Origin: Senimuribacter intestinalis
GTDB lineage: Bacteria; Bacillota; Clostridia; Peptostreptococcales; Anaerovoracaceae
NCBI GenBank assembly: GCA_943192975.1
Contig: CALPCJ010000010.1
Span: 1-64,000, forward strand
DNA length: 64,000 nt
Reading direction: 5' to 3'
Of the stretch, positions 15,330 to 24,380 are shown in pieces. The position numbers and the translations under genes were made by a program. Under the pieces are notes generated by a model. That model was not told where the DNA came from. It made no database searches and saw only the letters and a program-made list of their open reading frames with translations. Each line of letters begins with the position of its first letter. Position 1 is the first letter of the stretch.

Positions 15330-18065
15330 ATGACGAAAAAAGTACATGAACTGGCAAAAGAATTAAACATTTCAAGTAAAGAACTCCAAGAGAAGGCAGC
15401 GCAGCTCGGTATCAGTGTAACAAGCCATATGAGCGTGTTATCTGATGCGGATGTTGACAAGATAAAGGGAACAAAGAAAGAGACTAAGATTGTAAAGGCA
15501 GAGCCTAAGAAAAAGGGAACTACAGTCCAGGAAGAACCGAGAGTCACTGTCAAAGCGGCAGTAAGACCAGGCTTTTCCAATCGTCCGAAACCGCCTGTTG
15601 GAAAACCGGTAGTAGATACGGAGTATTTGGCAAGTAAGAATAAACCGCCTGTTGGAAAGCCGGTAGTAAATAAAGCAGAATTGGAAAATAGAAGCAGACA
15701 GAAACCGCCTGTAGGCACTCCGCTGCCGAGAGAAGCAAAACCAGTTGAAAAACCGGCAAAAACTGCGGTGCCTGTAAAAGCACCGGAAGCTGCACCGGTA
15801 AAACCAGCGGAGCCTGCAGTAGCTGAGAAGCCGGCAGTAAAGCCAGTTGAAAAAACGCCGGCAGTAAAGCCAGAGAAGAAACCTGCTGATAGAAATGCAG
15901 AAAGAAAAGACCGCGGCGGCAAGAAACCGGAACGCAAAGATGGTGCGAGAGCTGACAGAAACGATCGCGGCGGCAACGGAAATCGTAACGGCAGAAATGA
16001 CAGAAATGATCGCAATGACCGCAAGGATAATCCTCGTGGAAATAACGGCAGAAATGACAGAAATGACCGCGGTGGAAACAATAATAGAAACGATCGCAGT
16101 GGAAACGGCGGGGCAAGAAAGGATCGTCCACAGCTTGATAAAATTGAAACCAAGCCGGGAAGAAGAGACGATTCCAAGAAGAAGCAGGATAAAGAAAAGA
16201 ATAAGTTTGATAAACTGGAAAGAAAATCGTTGGAAAAACAGACAAGAAAGAAACACAATAAACCTAAACCACAAGTTGTGGAAACTGAAATTGAAGAAGA
16301 AGTACTGCCAGAAGGCACCGTTGTGATCAATGTGCCGATTACTGTTGCAGGCTTCTGTGAACAGGCAGAAGTATCCACTTCAAAAGTCATCATGACTTTG
16401 ATGAAGCTGGGTATCATGGCAAATATCAACCAGAATATTGATGAAGATACTGTAATGGTGCTGGCAGAGGATCTGGGTCTGAGTGTAGCTATCGGCAAGG
16501 TAGAGGAAGAAGCTGTTGAAGAGGGACTGGAACTCTTTGAAGACAGTGAAGAAGATTTGAAGGACAGACCGCCGATTATCACTGTTATGGGTCACGTTGA
16601 CCACGGTAAGACATCGCTTCTTGACGCAATCAGAAAGACCAATGTAACTGCTTCCGAGTCCGGCGGCATTACCCAGCATATCGGTGCTTCTGAAGTAAAA
16701 ATTAACGGACAGAAGATCGTATTTTTAGATACACCGGGTCACGAAGCATTTACTGCAATGAGAGCAAGAGGCGCGCACGTTACCGATATCGCAGTACTGG
16801 TTGTTGCAGCAGACGACAGTGTAAAACCGCAGACTGTTGAATCCATCAGCCATGCAAAGGCTGCAGGCGTTCCGATTATCGTTGCTATCAACAAGATGGA
16901 TAAACCAGGTGCAAACCCTGACAGAGTAAAGCAGGATTTGACCGAGCACGGTATTTTGGTAGAAGACTGGGGCGGCGATGTCATCAGCGTGCCAGTGTCT
17001 GCAAAGAGCGGCGAAGGTATCGTAAACCTTCTGGAAATGATTCTGCTTCAGGCAGAGATGATGGAACTTCGTGCAAATCCGAACAGACTTGCCATGGGTT
17101 CAGTTATTGAAGCAAGACTGGACAAATCCAAAGGTCCGGTTGCTACACTTCTAGTCACTAACGGAACATTGCAGAGCGGACAGAGCGTCGTTGCAGGAAC
17201 TTGCTCCGGCAGAATCCGTCTTATGACCGACCACAAAGGTAAGACCATCAAGAAAGCAGGTCCTGCTACAGCAGTAGAAATCCTGGGTCTGACCGATGTA
17301 CCGCAGGCAGGTGATGAATTTAACGCAGTAAAAGACGATAAGATAGCAAGAGAAATTGCTGAAAACAGAAAAGAAAAGCTGAGAGAAGAAGTTCTTGCAA
17401 GAAACGCAAGCACCACCTTAGAAAAGCTGTTCAGCCAGATCCAGGAAGGGGAAGTTAAAGAACTGAACCTGATCATCAAGGGCGACGTACAGGGCTCTGT
17501 CGGCGCACTGATTGCTTCCCTTGAAAAACTTAATAACGAAAATGTAAAAGTAAACATTATTCATACAGGTGTAGGTACTGTAACAGAATCCGATGTTATG
17601 CTGGCAGGTACAGCCGGCGCTATCATCATCGGCTTTAATGTAAGACCGAGCACAGCAGTACAGACCATGGCAGATAGAGAAAACATTCAGATCAGAACCT
17701 ACAGAGTCATTTACGATGTGATCGATGATGTAGAAAATGCCATGAAGGGTATGCTGGATCCTGAATTTAAAGAAGAAATTCTGGGTAAAGTAGAAATTAG
17801 AACTACGTTCAAAGTACCAGGTGTAGGTATCATCGGCGGTGCATACGTACTGGAAGGAAAAGCTGTGAGAAACGCAGAAGTTCGACTGGTGCGTGATGGT
17901 ATCGTAATTCACGAAGGCAAGATTTCATCTCTGAAGAGATTCAAAGATGATGCTAAGGAAGTTGCTTCCGGCTATGAATGCGGTATCGGCATTGAAGCAT
18001 ACAATGACATCAAAGAAGGTGACATTATCGAGTGCTTCCACATGGTTGAAATTGAACGTAAATAA
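15330..18065 (+). CDS. infB: Translation initiation factor IF-2
   Basis: 911 residues. An N-terminal IF2 domain is followed by a long low-complexity linker, a second IF2-N domain at about 340, the GTPase domain (GHVDHGKTSLLDAI, DTPGHEAF, NKMD), and domains II to IV. It brings fMet-tRNA to the 30S subunit. The linker has KPPVGKPVV units whose DNA copies start near 15588, 15642 and 15702, and a stretch built of NDR/NRN units (about 15955-16110). I chose ATG 15330 because AGGGAGG is seven bases upstream; GTG 15324 is too close to it. Confidence 0.95.
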   Translation: MTKKVHELAKELNISSKELQEKAAQLGISVTSHMSVLSDADVDKIKGTKKETKIVKAEPKKKGTTVQEEPRVTVKAAVRPGFSNRPKPPVGKPVVDTEYLASKNKPPVGKPVVNKAELENRSRQKPPVGTPLPREAKPVEKPAKTAVPVKAPEAAPVKPAEPAVAEKPAVKPVEKTPAVKPEKKPADRNAERKDRGGKKPERKDGARADRNDRGGNGNRNGRNDRNDRNDRKDNPRGNNGRNDRNDRGGNNNRNDRSGNGGARKDRPQLDKIETKPGRRDDSKKKQDKEKNKFDKLERKSLEKQTRKKHNKPKPQVVETEIEEEVLPEGTVVINVPITVAGFCEQAEVSTSKVIMTLMKLGIMANINQNIDEDTVMVLAEDLGLSVAIGKVEEEAVEEGLELFEDSEEDLKDRPPIITVMGHVDHGKTSLLDAIRKTNVTASESGGITQHIGASEVKINGQKIVFLDTPGHEAFTAMRARGAHVTDIAVLVVAADDSVKPQTVESISHAKAAGVPIIVAINKMDKPGANPDRVKQDLTEHGILVEDWGGDVISVPVSAKSGEGIVNLLEMILLQAEMMELRANPNRLAMGSVIEARLDKSKGPVATLLVTNGTLQSGQSVVAGTCSGRIRLMTDHKGKTIKKAGPATAVEILGLTDVPQAGDEFNAVKDDKIAREIAENRKEKLREEVLARNASTTLEKLFSQIQEGEVKELNLIIKGDVQGSVGALIASLEKLNNENVKVNIIHTGVGTVTESDVMLAGTAGAIIIGFNVRPSTAVQTMADRENIQIRTYRVIYDVIDDVENAMKGMLDPEFKEEILGKVEIRTTFKVPGVGIIGGAYVLEGKAVRNAEVRLVRDGIVIHEGKISSLKRFKDDAKEVASGYECGIGIEAYNDIKEGDIIECFHMVEIERK

Positions 18066-18085
18066 CCATTACGAAAGGAAAACCT

Positions 18086-18472
18086 ATGGGAAAAGGATAC
18101 AGACAGGGTCGTCTAGGAGAAGAAATTCGCAAAATTGTCAGCGAAATGCTGCTCAGAGACATTAAAGACCCTAGATTACAGTCAGCGATGGTAAGCCTGT
18201 CGGGAGTGGAAATGACTTCTGACGGCAGCTATGCCACCTGCTATGTGACTGTGCTTTCTGTCGGAAGTAAAGATGAGGAGGCAAAGCAGCAGGAGGCGGA
18301 AGCTGTACTAGAGGGGCTTCGCAGCGCCAAAGGCCTTATAAAAAAAGAAATCGGCAGACAGATTAAGCTGCGCCACATTCCGGAGCTGATTTTTAAACTG
18401 GACACCTCCATGGAGTATGGCAGACATATTTCAGAGGTAATTGGAAAACTGGGAATCGAACATGAAGAATAA
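18086..18472 (+). CDS. rbfA: Ribosome-binding factor A
   Basis: 128 residues, family length, type II KH-like fold. Visible family parts are RQGRLGEEIRKIVSEML at the start, KDPRLQSAMVSLSGVEM in the middle, and LRHIPELIFKLDTSMEYG at the end. It binds late 30S precursors and helps 16S 5'-end maturation. GAAAGGAA precedes the ATG. Its 3' end overlaps the DHH phosphoesterase gene by 11 bases. Confidence 0.94.
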   Translation: MGKGYRQGRLGEEIRKIVSEMLLRDIKDPRLQSAMVSLSGVEMTSDGSYATCYVTVLSVGSKDEEAKQQEAEAVLEGLRSAKGLIKKEIGRQIKLRHIPELIFKLDTSMEYGRHISEVIGKLGIEHEE

Positions 18473-19427
18473 TACTTTTCAAGAATTGGCAGAAGTCCTT
18501 TCTTCTGCAAGACAAATTTTAATTTATCCTCATGTCAATATGGACGGAGACGCTCTGGGCTCAGCGGCAGCGCTGTGCAAGGGGCTGCGCAGTATGGGAA
18601 AGGAATGTCATGTTCTCATTGAAGATGACATTCCCGCCAATTTAGCGTTTTTAGACCAAGGGTACTGCACCTTTGATCAGAACGTTATCACAGCGCCCGA
18701 CCTTTCTGTCTGTGTGGACTGCGGCGATCCGTCCCGCTTTGAAAGAAGACAGGCGGCTTTTGAAAAGAGCAGTAAGTCCATGTGCATTGACCATCACGAA
18801 ACGACGACATTTTATTGCGATTACAACTACGTAGACAAAGACGCTGCAGCGACTGGTGAACTGATTTATAGACTTTTGCAGACTCTGGGCATTGCCCTCG
18901 ACAAAGAAATGGGCGAAGCCATTTTTGCGGCAATTACCACGGACACGGGAAACTTTCAGTACAGCAATACCAGCAAGGAGAGCCATCTCATCGCAGCAGA
19001 GCTTTACGACATTGGTATTGATGCGAATAAAGTCAGCGTAGAGATTTACGAGAACATGCGCATAGAAAAACTTCTCATCGAGAATATGGCGCTTGCCACC
19101 ATGTCTACCGTAGCAGGCGGATGCGGTGTCATCGCATATGTGACGCAGGATATGCTTTCAGAAAGCGGTGCGCTTATGGAAGAGACCGAAGGCGTAGTAC
19201 AGCGGCTGCGCAGCATTTCCGGTGTGGAAGTGGCGGCATTCCTGAAGGAGACAAAGGACGGCAGAATTAAGCTCAGTCTGCGCTCTAAATCCTGTGTAGA
19301 TGTGGCACGCATTGCTTCTGAACTTGGCGGCGGCGGTCATATCCGTGCAGCGGGCGCAACGCTTACCTTAGGACTTTCCGAAGCCTTCGACCTTTTGAAG
19401 GAAAAGATTATAAAGAGTATAGGATAG
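18462..19427 (+). CDS. nrnA: DHH/DHHA1 phosphoesterase (NrnA-type oligoribonuclease/pAp phosphatase)
   Basis: 321 residues. The DHH domain shows HVNMDGDALGSAAAL, DCGDPSRF and CIDHHET, all metal ligands present. A C-terminal DHHA1 domain carries GGGGHIRAAGATL. NrnA degrades short RNA oligomers and dephosphorylates pAp. I chose ATG 18462 over in-frame TTG 18441 because GGGA lies at a workable distance and the family start fits. It lies between rbfA and truB, the normal place in Bacillota. Confidence 0.9.
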   Translation: MKNNTFQELAEVLSSARQILIYPHVNMDGDALGSAAALCKGLRSMGKECHVLIEDDIPANLAFLDQGYCTFDQNVITAPDLSVCVDCGDPSRFERRQAAFEKSSKSMCIDHHETTTFYCDYNYVDKDAAATGELIYRLLQTLGIALDKEMGEAIFAAITTDTGNFQYSNTSKESHLIAAELYDIGIDANKVSVEIYENMRIEKLLIENMALATMSTVAGGCGVIAYVTQDMLSESGALMEETEGVVQRLRSISGVEVAAFLKETKDGRIKLSLRSKSCVDVARIASELGGGGHIRAAGATLTLGLSEAFDLLKEKIIKSIG

Positions 19428-19430
19428 AGC

Positions 19431-20390
19431 ATGATTACAGAAGGAATACTGAATATCAACAAACCGCAGAATATGACGTCTCACGATATCGTAGGCGTTG
19501 CCAGAAGAACTTTGGGTATTAAGAAAATCGGACATACCGGCACGCTGGATCCGATGGCAACCGGAGTTCTTCCTGTTTGCATTGGAAAGAGCACCAGAAT
19601 CATGGAGTATCTGGATATGGATTTGAAAACTTATCGGTGTACCATGGAGCTGGGACTACTGACCGATACCCAGGATATCTGGGGGGAAGTACTTGAGCGA
19701 AGATCGGTTACCTGCACGGAAGCGCAGGTTAGAGCTGTATTTGCGGATTTTTGCGGTGTTATCGACCAGAAACCGCCTATGTATTCAGCGCTGAAGGTTG
19801 ATGGAAAAAGACTTTACGAGTATGCAAGAGAAGGGAAAACTGTCGACGTAAAGACACGGAAAATCTATATTCATAATCTGGAACTTGAGAAGATTTTTCC
19901 CGATGGTGAAAAAACCATAACCTTCACGGTGCAGTGCTCCAAGGGTACATACATCAGAACCATCTGTCAGGACGCAGGGGAAAAACTGGGGTGCTGCGGC
20001 ACATTGACGTCCCTTGAACGAATTTCCAGCGGTATCTTTCATGTTGAAGAAGCGCTGGATTTGGAAGTATTTCGAGAGATGGACCCTTTGGAGATTGAAA
20101 AAAGTCTCTACGCTTCGTGGCAGCCTCTTGTTCACTTTGGCAAGGTAGTGACCGATGAGATTTCCGGCGTGCGCTTTGCAGCCGGCTGGCACCTTCCTTT
20201 GCAGGAATGTCAGATTGTAAAAGCGCCGACTTTTGCAGAGCAGGATTTTTATCTGCCTATCCGCACGGAGTTTCGCAAAGCATATAACGTCTTTGCGGAG
20301 ATTGCCGGAAAAGAGGTTTTTATAGGTGTGGCATTTTATAACGAGACCTATAAGAAACTGGTAGCGGATAAGATTTTTTATACGAGGTGA
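19431..20390 (+). CDS. truB: tRNA pseudouridine(55) synthase TruB
   Basis: 319 residues. Catalytic motif GHTGTLDPMATGVLPVCIG contains the nucleophilic Asp. KPPMYSALKVDGKRLYEYAR and SKGTYIRTICQD are the other family motifs. A C-terminal PUA-like part follows. It makes pseudouridine 55 in the T-loop of tRNAs. It starts four bases after the nrnA stop. Confidence 0.94.
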   Translation: MITEGILNINKPQNMTSHDIVGVARRTLGIKKIGHTGTLDPMATGVLPVCIGKSTRIMEYLDMDLKTYRCTMELGLLTDTQDIWGEVLERRSVTCTEAQVRAVFADFCGVIDQKPPMYSALKVDGKRLYEYAREGKTVDVKTRKIYIHNLELEKIFPDGEKTITFTVQCSKGTYIRTICQDAGEKLGCCGTLTSLERISSGIFHVEEALDLEVFREMDPLEIEKSLYASWQPLVHFGKVVTDEISGVRFAAGWHLPLQECQIVKAPTFAEQDFYLPIRTEFRKAYNVFAEIAGKEVFIGVAFYNETYKKLVADKIFYTR

Positions 20391-20395
20391 TGAAA

Positions 20396-21331
20396 ATGGA
20401 GATATTTGAAACCTTAGAAGAAATACAGAATATTGAACCGGCGGCAGTAGCGCTGGGGAATTTTGACGGTGTTCATCTGGGGCATCAGGAACTGATTAAA
20501 AAGGCGGTGGAAAAAGCAGGTGAGTCGGATCTAAAGTCGGCGGTGTTTACTTTTTCTAATCACCCGAAGGATTTGCTGCCTAAAGAAAAAAAGGTGAAGA
20601 ACATTTTAGCTAAGCGGGAAAAGGAGCAGATTATTCAAGACTTAGGCGTGGACTATCTGTTCAATGTGCCTTTTACTCGCAGCATTATGACCATGAGCCC
20701 TGCAGATTTTGTGGAGAAGCTCCTTCTTGAGAAGTTTCAGATGAAAGCTGCTTTCTGTGGCTTTAATTATCATTTTGGCTACAAAGCGCAGGGAAATCCG
20801 GAGGTTTTGCGCAAGATGGGCGCGCAGCACGGATACGAGGTGACGGAAATCCCACCATATAAAATTAAAGGCGAAATCGTCAGCTCTTCGCTGATTCGTA
20901 CCTTGATTGCCTCTGGACAAGTGGAGCAGTGCAAAACTTATATGGGCAGACACTATTCTATTGGCGGTGAAGTGGTGGTAGGAAACAGACTTGGAAAGCA
21001 GCTGGGTTTTCCCACTTCCAATCTGGTTATCGACCCGTCCATGGTAACGCCGCCTAACGGTGTTTATGTAACCTACTGCACTTACAATGGCGTTCGCTAT
21101 CCAAGCGTAACTAATGTAGGTCATAAGCCGACCATTGGACACTATAACAAAAATGTAGAGACGCATATTTTTGATTTTGATAAAGAACTTTATGGAAAAC
21201 AGATTACGGTAGAGTTTTTACAGAAGACTAGAGACGAGGTCAAATTTGACAGTGTAAAGGAATTGTCTGCGCAAATTGTCAGAGATTGCAGGCAGGCGAG
21301 CCAGTTTCATCAGAAGAATGACAAGGAATAA
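20396..21331 (+). CDS. ribF: Bifunctional riboflavin kinase / FAD synthetase RibF
   Basis: 312 residues. The N-terminal adenylyltransferase domain shows GNFDGVHLGHQELI and AFCGFNYHFGYKAQGN, and the C-terminal riboflavin kinase domain (about 185-310) shows GNRLGKQLGFPTSNL and PPNGVYVTYC. It converts riboflavin to FMN and FAD. ATG 20396 lies eight bases after GAGG; ATG 20390 is also possible. It ends the block that starts at rimP; a 435-base gap follows. Confidence 0.93.
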   Translation: MEIFETLEEIQNIEPAAVALGNFDGVHLGHQELIKKAVEKAGESDLKSAVFTFSNHPKDLLPKEKKVKNILAKREKEQIIQDLGVDYLFNVPFTRSIMTMSPADFVEKLLLEKFQMKAAFCGFNYHFGYKAQGNPEVLRKMGAQHGYEVTEIPPYKIKGEIVSSSLIRTLIASGQVEQCKTYMGRHYSIGGEVVVGNRLGKQLGFPTSNLVIDPSMVTPPNGVYVTYCTYNGVRYPSVTNVGHKPTIGHYNKNVETHIFDFDKELYGKQITVEFLQKTRDEVKFDSVKELSAQIVRDCRQASQFHQKNDKE

Positions 21332-21396
21332 AAGGCGTGTCCTAGAGAGGACGGCGTAAAGGGTAAAATGCATATATTAGAAAATATTTGTCAAAA

Positions 21397-21580
21397 TATG
21401 CACAAGATTGTGCATAAAATTGAAGAAATTGTTCAAAATATGTAGATTTAAGTGGCTTTTGCCTTGAAGTGCAGTTGTTTAAGTTCAAGAATATGCATAT
21501 ACTCGTTGATTTTACAAAAAATATGCACAGATCAGGAGAAGGATGTGCATATTTTGAATAGAAATGATGATTTTATGCAC
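21397..21580. repeat. Intergenic word cluster B (TATGCAC/GTGCATA)
   Basis: Five copies of TATGCAC or its complement lie at 21397, 21410, 21522, 21545 and 21574, plus a palindromic ATATGCATAT at 21491. Two hairpins form: TATGCACAA/TTGTGCATA (21397-21405/21408-21416), and a 12-bp AAAATATGCACA/TGTGCATATTTT (21518-21529/21544-21555, 14-base loop). No ORF is credible here. Cluster C beyond pnp uses the same word. Confidence 0.6.
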
Positions 21581-21649
21581 ATTTCATAATCTGACATGGT
21601 TCATGAACCGGATTGGAATTGAGACAAAAAGGACATGAAAATTAAACAC

Positions 21650-21678
21650 TTGCAATTAGAATGTAGGTATGATATACT
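21650..21678 (+). promoter_or_regulatory. Promoter of rpsO
   Basis: TTGCAA (21650-21655), 17 bases, TATACT (21673-21678) with extended TG. The predicted leader is about 80 bases. Confidence 0.75.
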
Positions 21679-21695
21679 AATCTAGTTGAAAATTA

Positions 21696-21740
21696 CTTTC
21701 ACTTGGTTTTACGGAATCTCCGACGATAACTCGGTGAAAG
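21696..21740 (+). promoter_or_regulatory. Candidate S15 autoregulatory leader structure
   Basis: CTTTCAC (21696-21702) pairs with GTGAAAG (21734-21740) and encloses a small CGGA/TCCG hairpin (21712-21722). The structure sits just before the rpsO SD. S15 represses its own mRNA through leader folds in several bacteria that differ in shape between lineages. Assignment here is inference. Confidence 0.45.
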
Positions 21741-21766
21741 CGTATTAAGAAAAGGAGAATTTTAAA

Positions 21767-22033
21767 ATGATTACAAAAGAACAGAAAACAGCAATTATCA
21801 AAGAATATGCAACCAAAGAAGGAGACACTGGTTCCCCGGAAGTACAGGTAGCAATTCTGACTGCAAGAATCAATGATCTTAACGAGCATCTGAAGGTTCA
21901 CAAGAAGGACCATCATTCCAGAAGAGGTCTGCTGAAGATGGTAGGTCAGAGAAGAAATCTGCTGAAGTATCTGAAGAATGTTGACGTAGAAAGATACAGA
22001 AGCCTGATTGCTCGTTTAGGATTAAGAAAGTAG
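21767..22033 (+). CDS. rpsO: Small ribosomal subunit protein uS15
   Basis: 88 residues, exact family length. Family motifs: GDTGSPEVQVAILTARI, LKVHKKDHHSRRGLL and RSLIARLGLRK. It is a primary 16S-binding protein of the 30S platform. AAAAGGAGA precedes the ATG. It has its own promoter and terminator and lies upstream of pnp. Confidence 0.97.
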   Translation: MITKEQKTAIIKEYATKEGDTGSPEVQVAILTARINDLNEHLKVHKKDHHSRRGLLKMVGQRRNLLKYLKNVDVERYRSLIARLGLRK

Positions 22034-22049
22034 TCCATAGTGGAAATTT

Positions 22050-22078
22050 TGACGGGGCGAAGGTCCCGTCATTTTTTT
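22050..22078 (+). terminator. Terminator after rpsO
   Basis: TGACGGG (22050-22056) pairs with CCCGTCA (22065-22071), followed by seven T. Some readthrough into pnp is likely, as no separate strong pnp promoter was found. Confidence 0.8.
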
Positions 22079-22088
22079 AAATAAGATG

Positions 22089-22161
22089 TTACCTTCGATT
22101 GATAAGGGTGCGTGGATTGAAATACTGCATGCGGCAGAACATCTTTATCAATCGAAGGTAA
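22089..22161 (+). repeat. 17-bp perfect inverted repeat between rpsO and pnp
   Basis: TTACCTTCGATTGATAA (22089-22105) and its exact complement (22145-22161) flank a 39-base loop that holds a small CTGC/GCAG hairpin. There is no T-run, so it is not a terminator. In E. coli the rpsO-pnp spacer folds into a long stem cut by RNase III, which lets PNPase control its own mRNA. This stem is placed the same way; the parallel is inference. Confidence 0.6.
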
Positions 22162-22205
22162 GCCAAGCGTAAGAAAAAATAAACAGGAAGGAGTTGTTTA
22201 TTAAA

Positions 22206-24314
22206 ATGGCAAGATTTACAGATTACAGAACATTTAAAACAGCAGTAGGAGGGAGACTTCTGCAGTTAGAGATTGGCAAGGTTTGCGAACAGGCAAACGG
22301 ACAGGTTATGGTAAGATACGGTGAATCCGTAGTCAATGTAACCGCCTGCGCTTCCAAAGAGCCAAGACCTGACATCGATTTTTTCCCACTGAGCTGCGAC
22401 TATGAAGAAAGAATGTATGCTGCTGGCAAGATTCCAGGCGGCTTTATCAAGAGAGAGGGAAGACCGAGCGAGAAGGCGACACTGTGTTCCAGACTGATGG
22501 ACCGTCCGCTTCGTCCGTTGTTCCCGAAGGGATATTATAACGATGTAGTTGTTGTTGCAACTGTTATGTCTGTGGATCCCGACTGTGAAACAGATATTAT
22601 GGCAATGATTGGTGCTTCTGTTGCGCTGTCCACTTCTGATATTCCGTGGGAAGGACCGATTGGTGCTGTAAGGGTAGGAATGATTGACGGACAGTTCATC
22701 ATCAATCCGTCTTTGGAACAGAGAGCAGTTTCCGAAATGAATCTGACTGTTGCTGGTACTAAAGAAGCGATTATGATGGTAGAAGCAGGTGCTAATGAAG
22801 TACCGGAAAACGTAATGCTGGACGCAATCCTCTACGGACACGAAGAAATTAAGAAGATTGTAGACTTTATCGATGAGATCGTTGCTGAGGTCGGCAAAGA
22901 TAAGCAGGACGTAAACCTTTATCAGGTTCCTGAGGATATCGATGCAGCAGTGAGAGCTTATGCTGTAGACAAGATGAAGACTGCGATTAAGACTGTAGAC
23001 AAGCTGGAAAGACTTGATAACATGGATGCAGTAGAAGTAGAAACGAAAGAGCACTTTGCAGAAATTTATCCTGAAAATGAAAAGGATATTGCCAATGTTC
23101 TTTACAATATCACCAAGGAATGTGTTCGCGCTATGATTCTGGACGAAGGTATCAGACCGGACAACAGAAAGCTGGACGAAATCAGACCGATTTGGTGCGA
23201 AACCCAGATGCTTCCAAGAGTACACGGCAGCGGACTCTTTAAGAGAGGTCAGACTCAGGTGCTTTCAGCATGCACGTTGGCACCGGCAAGCGAATCTCAG
23301 ACTATTGACGGTATCACTGAACAGACTGAAAAGAGATATATGCATCACTATAACTTCCCAGGCTATTCCGTAGGTGAAGCAAGACCTATGAGAAGCCCGG
23401 GCAGAAGAGAAATCGGACATGGTGCACTGGCAGAAAGAGCGCTGATTCCGGTGCTTCCTTCTGTAGAGGAATTTCCTTATGCAATCCGTGTGGTATCTGA
23501 AGTACTTTCTTCCAACGGTTCCACTTCCATGGGCTCCACTTGTGGCTCTTGCCTGGCGCTGATGGACGCAGGTGTTCCAATCAAGAGACCAGTTGCAGGT
23601 ATCGCTATGGGTCTGATTGAAAGAGTAGAGGAAGACGGTTCCAGCAAGATGGCTATCCTGTCCGATATTCAGGGCATGGAAGACTTTCTGGGCGACATGG
23701 ACTTTAAAGTAACCGGTACAGAAGTCGGCGTTACTGCAATTCAGATGGATATTAAGGTGCACGGCCTGTCCAGAGAAATTCTGGAAAAGGCGTTGCAGCA
23801 GGCAAAGGAAGGCAGAATGTACATCATGGAACAGATGTTAGAAGAAATTCCTGCACCTAGAGAAGAAATGTCCAAGTACGCACCGAGAAGCATTACGATG
23901 CGTATTGATCCTGATAAGATTAGAATTGTCATCGGACCTGGTGGAAAGACCATCAATAAGATTGTAGATGAAACTGGTGTTAAGATCGATATTTCCGAGG
24001 ATGATCCGGGACTTGTCAGCATTTACAGTGCCGATATGGAAGGCGCCAACGAAGCACGTCATCGTATCGAGCTTCTGACTAAGGAAGTAGAAGTCGGCGA
24101 AATTTATGAGGGCACAGTTACCAGAATCATGAACTTCGGCGCATTCCTTGAAATCCTGCCTGGCAAGGAAGGGCTGCTGCACATTTCTAAGATGGCAAAA
24201 GAAAGAGTTGAAAAGGTTGAAGATGTTGTAAACATCGGTGATGTGGTAAAAGTAAAGGTTACCGAAATTGACAGTCAGAACAGAATTAACCTTTCCAGAA
24301 AAGAATTACTGTAA
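22206..24314 (+). CDS. pnp: Polyribonucleotide nucleotidyltransferase (PNPase)
   Basis: 702 residues. Domains in order: RNase PH 1 (about 10-145), a helical domain, RNase PH 2 (about 325-460, with the catalytic region SNGSTSMGSTCGSCLALMDA), KH (about 555-615, IGPGGKTINKI) and S1 (about 620-695, GTVTRIMNFGAFLEI). It degrades RNA 3' to 5' with phosphate. GGAAGGAG lies 12 bases before ATG 22206; the upstream in-frame TTG sits directly on it and is rejected. Confidence 0.96.
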   Translation: MARFTDYRTFKTAVGGRLLQLEIGKVCEQANGQVMVRYGESVVNVTACASKEPRPDIDFFPLSCDYEERMYAAGKIPGGFIKREGRPSEKATLCSRLMDRPLRPLFPKGYYNDVVVVATVMSVDPDCETDIMAMIGASVALSTSDIPWEGPIGAVRVGMIDGQFIINPSLEQRAVSEMNLTVAGTKEAIMMVEAGANEVPENVMLDAILYGHEEIKKIVDFIDEIVAEVGKDKQDVNLYQVPEDIDAAVRAYAVDKMKTAIKTVDKLERLDNMDAVEVETKEHFAEIYPENEKDIANVLYNITKECVRAMILDEGIRPDNRKLDEIRPIWCETQMLPRVHGSGLFKRGQTQVLSACTLAPASESQTIDGITEQTEKRYMHHYNFPGYSVGEARPMRSPGRREIGHGALAERALIPVLPSVEEFPYAIRVVSEVLSSNGSTSMGSTCGSCLALMDAGVPIKRPVAGIAMGLIERVEEDGSSKMAILSDIQGMEDFLGDMDFKVTGTEVGVTAIQMDIKVHGLSREILEKALQQAKEGRMYIMEQMLEEIPAPREEMSKYAPRSITMRIDPDKIRIVIGPGGKTINKIVDETGVKIDISEDDPGLVSIYSADMEGANEARHRIELLTKEVEVGEIYEGTVTRIMNFGAFLEILPGKEGLLHISKMAKERVEKVEDVVNIGDVVKVKVTEIDSQNRINLSRKELL

Positions 24315-24324
24315 TAAAAATCAT

Positions 24325-24351
24325 AAGCCACCCTGTAATGGGTGGCTTGTT
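24325..24351 (+). terminator. Terminator after pnp
   Basis: AAGCCACCC (24325-24333) and GGGTGGCTT (24340-24348) form a 9-bp GC-rich stem with a 6-base loop. The T-tract is short (GTTTG). Confidence 0.65.
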
Positions 24352-24380
24352 TGCGGATCTGACAGGATTGCGCATAGGCA

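Noticed and set aside
15302..16582. Long minus-strand open frames under infB
   Set aside because: They mirror the low-complexity IF-2 linker (Ser/Phe/Leu-rich antisense of Lys/Arg/Asn codons) and have no SD; shadows of infB.
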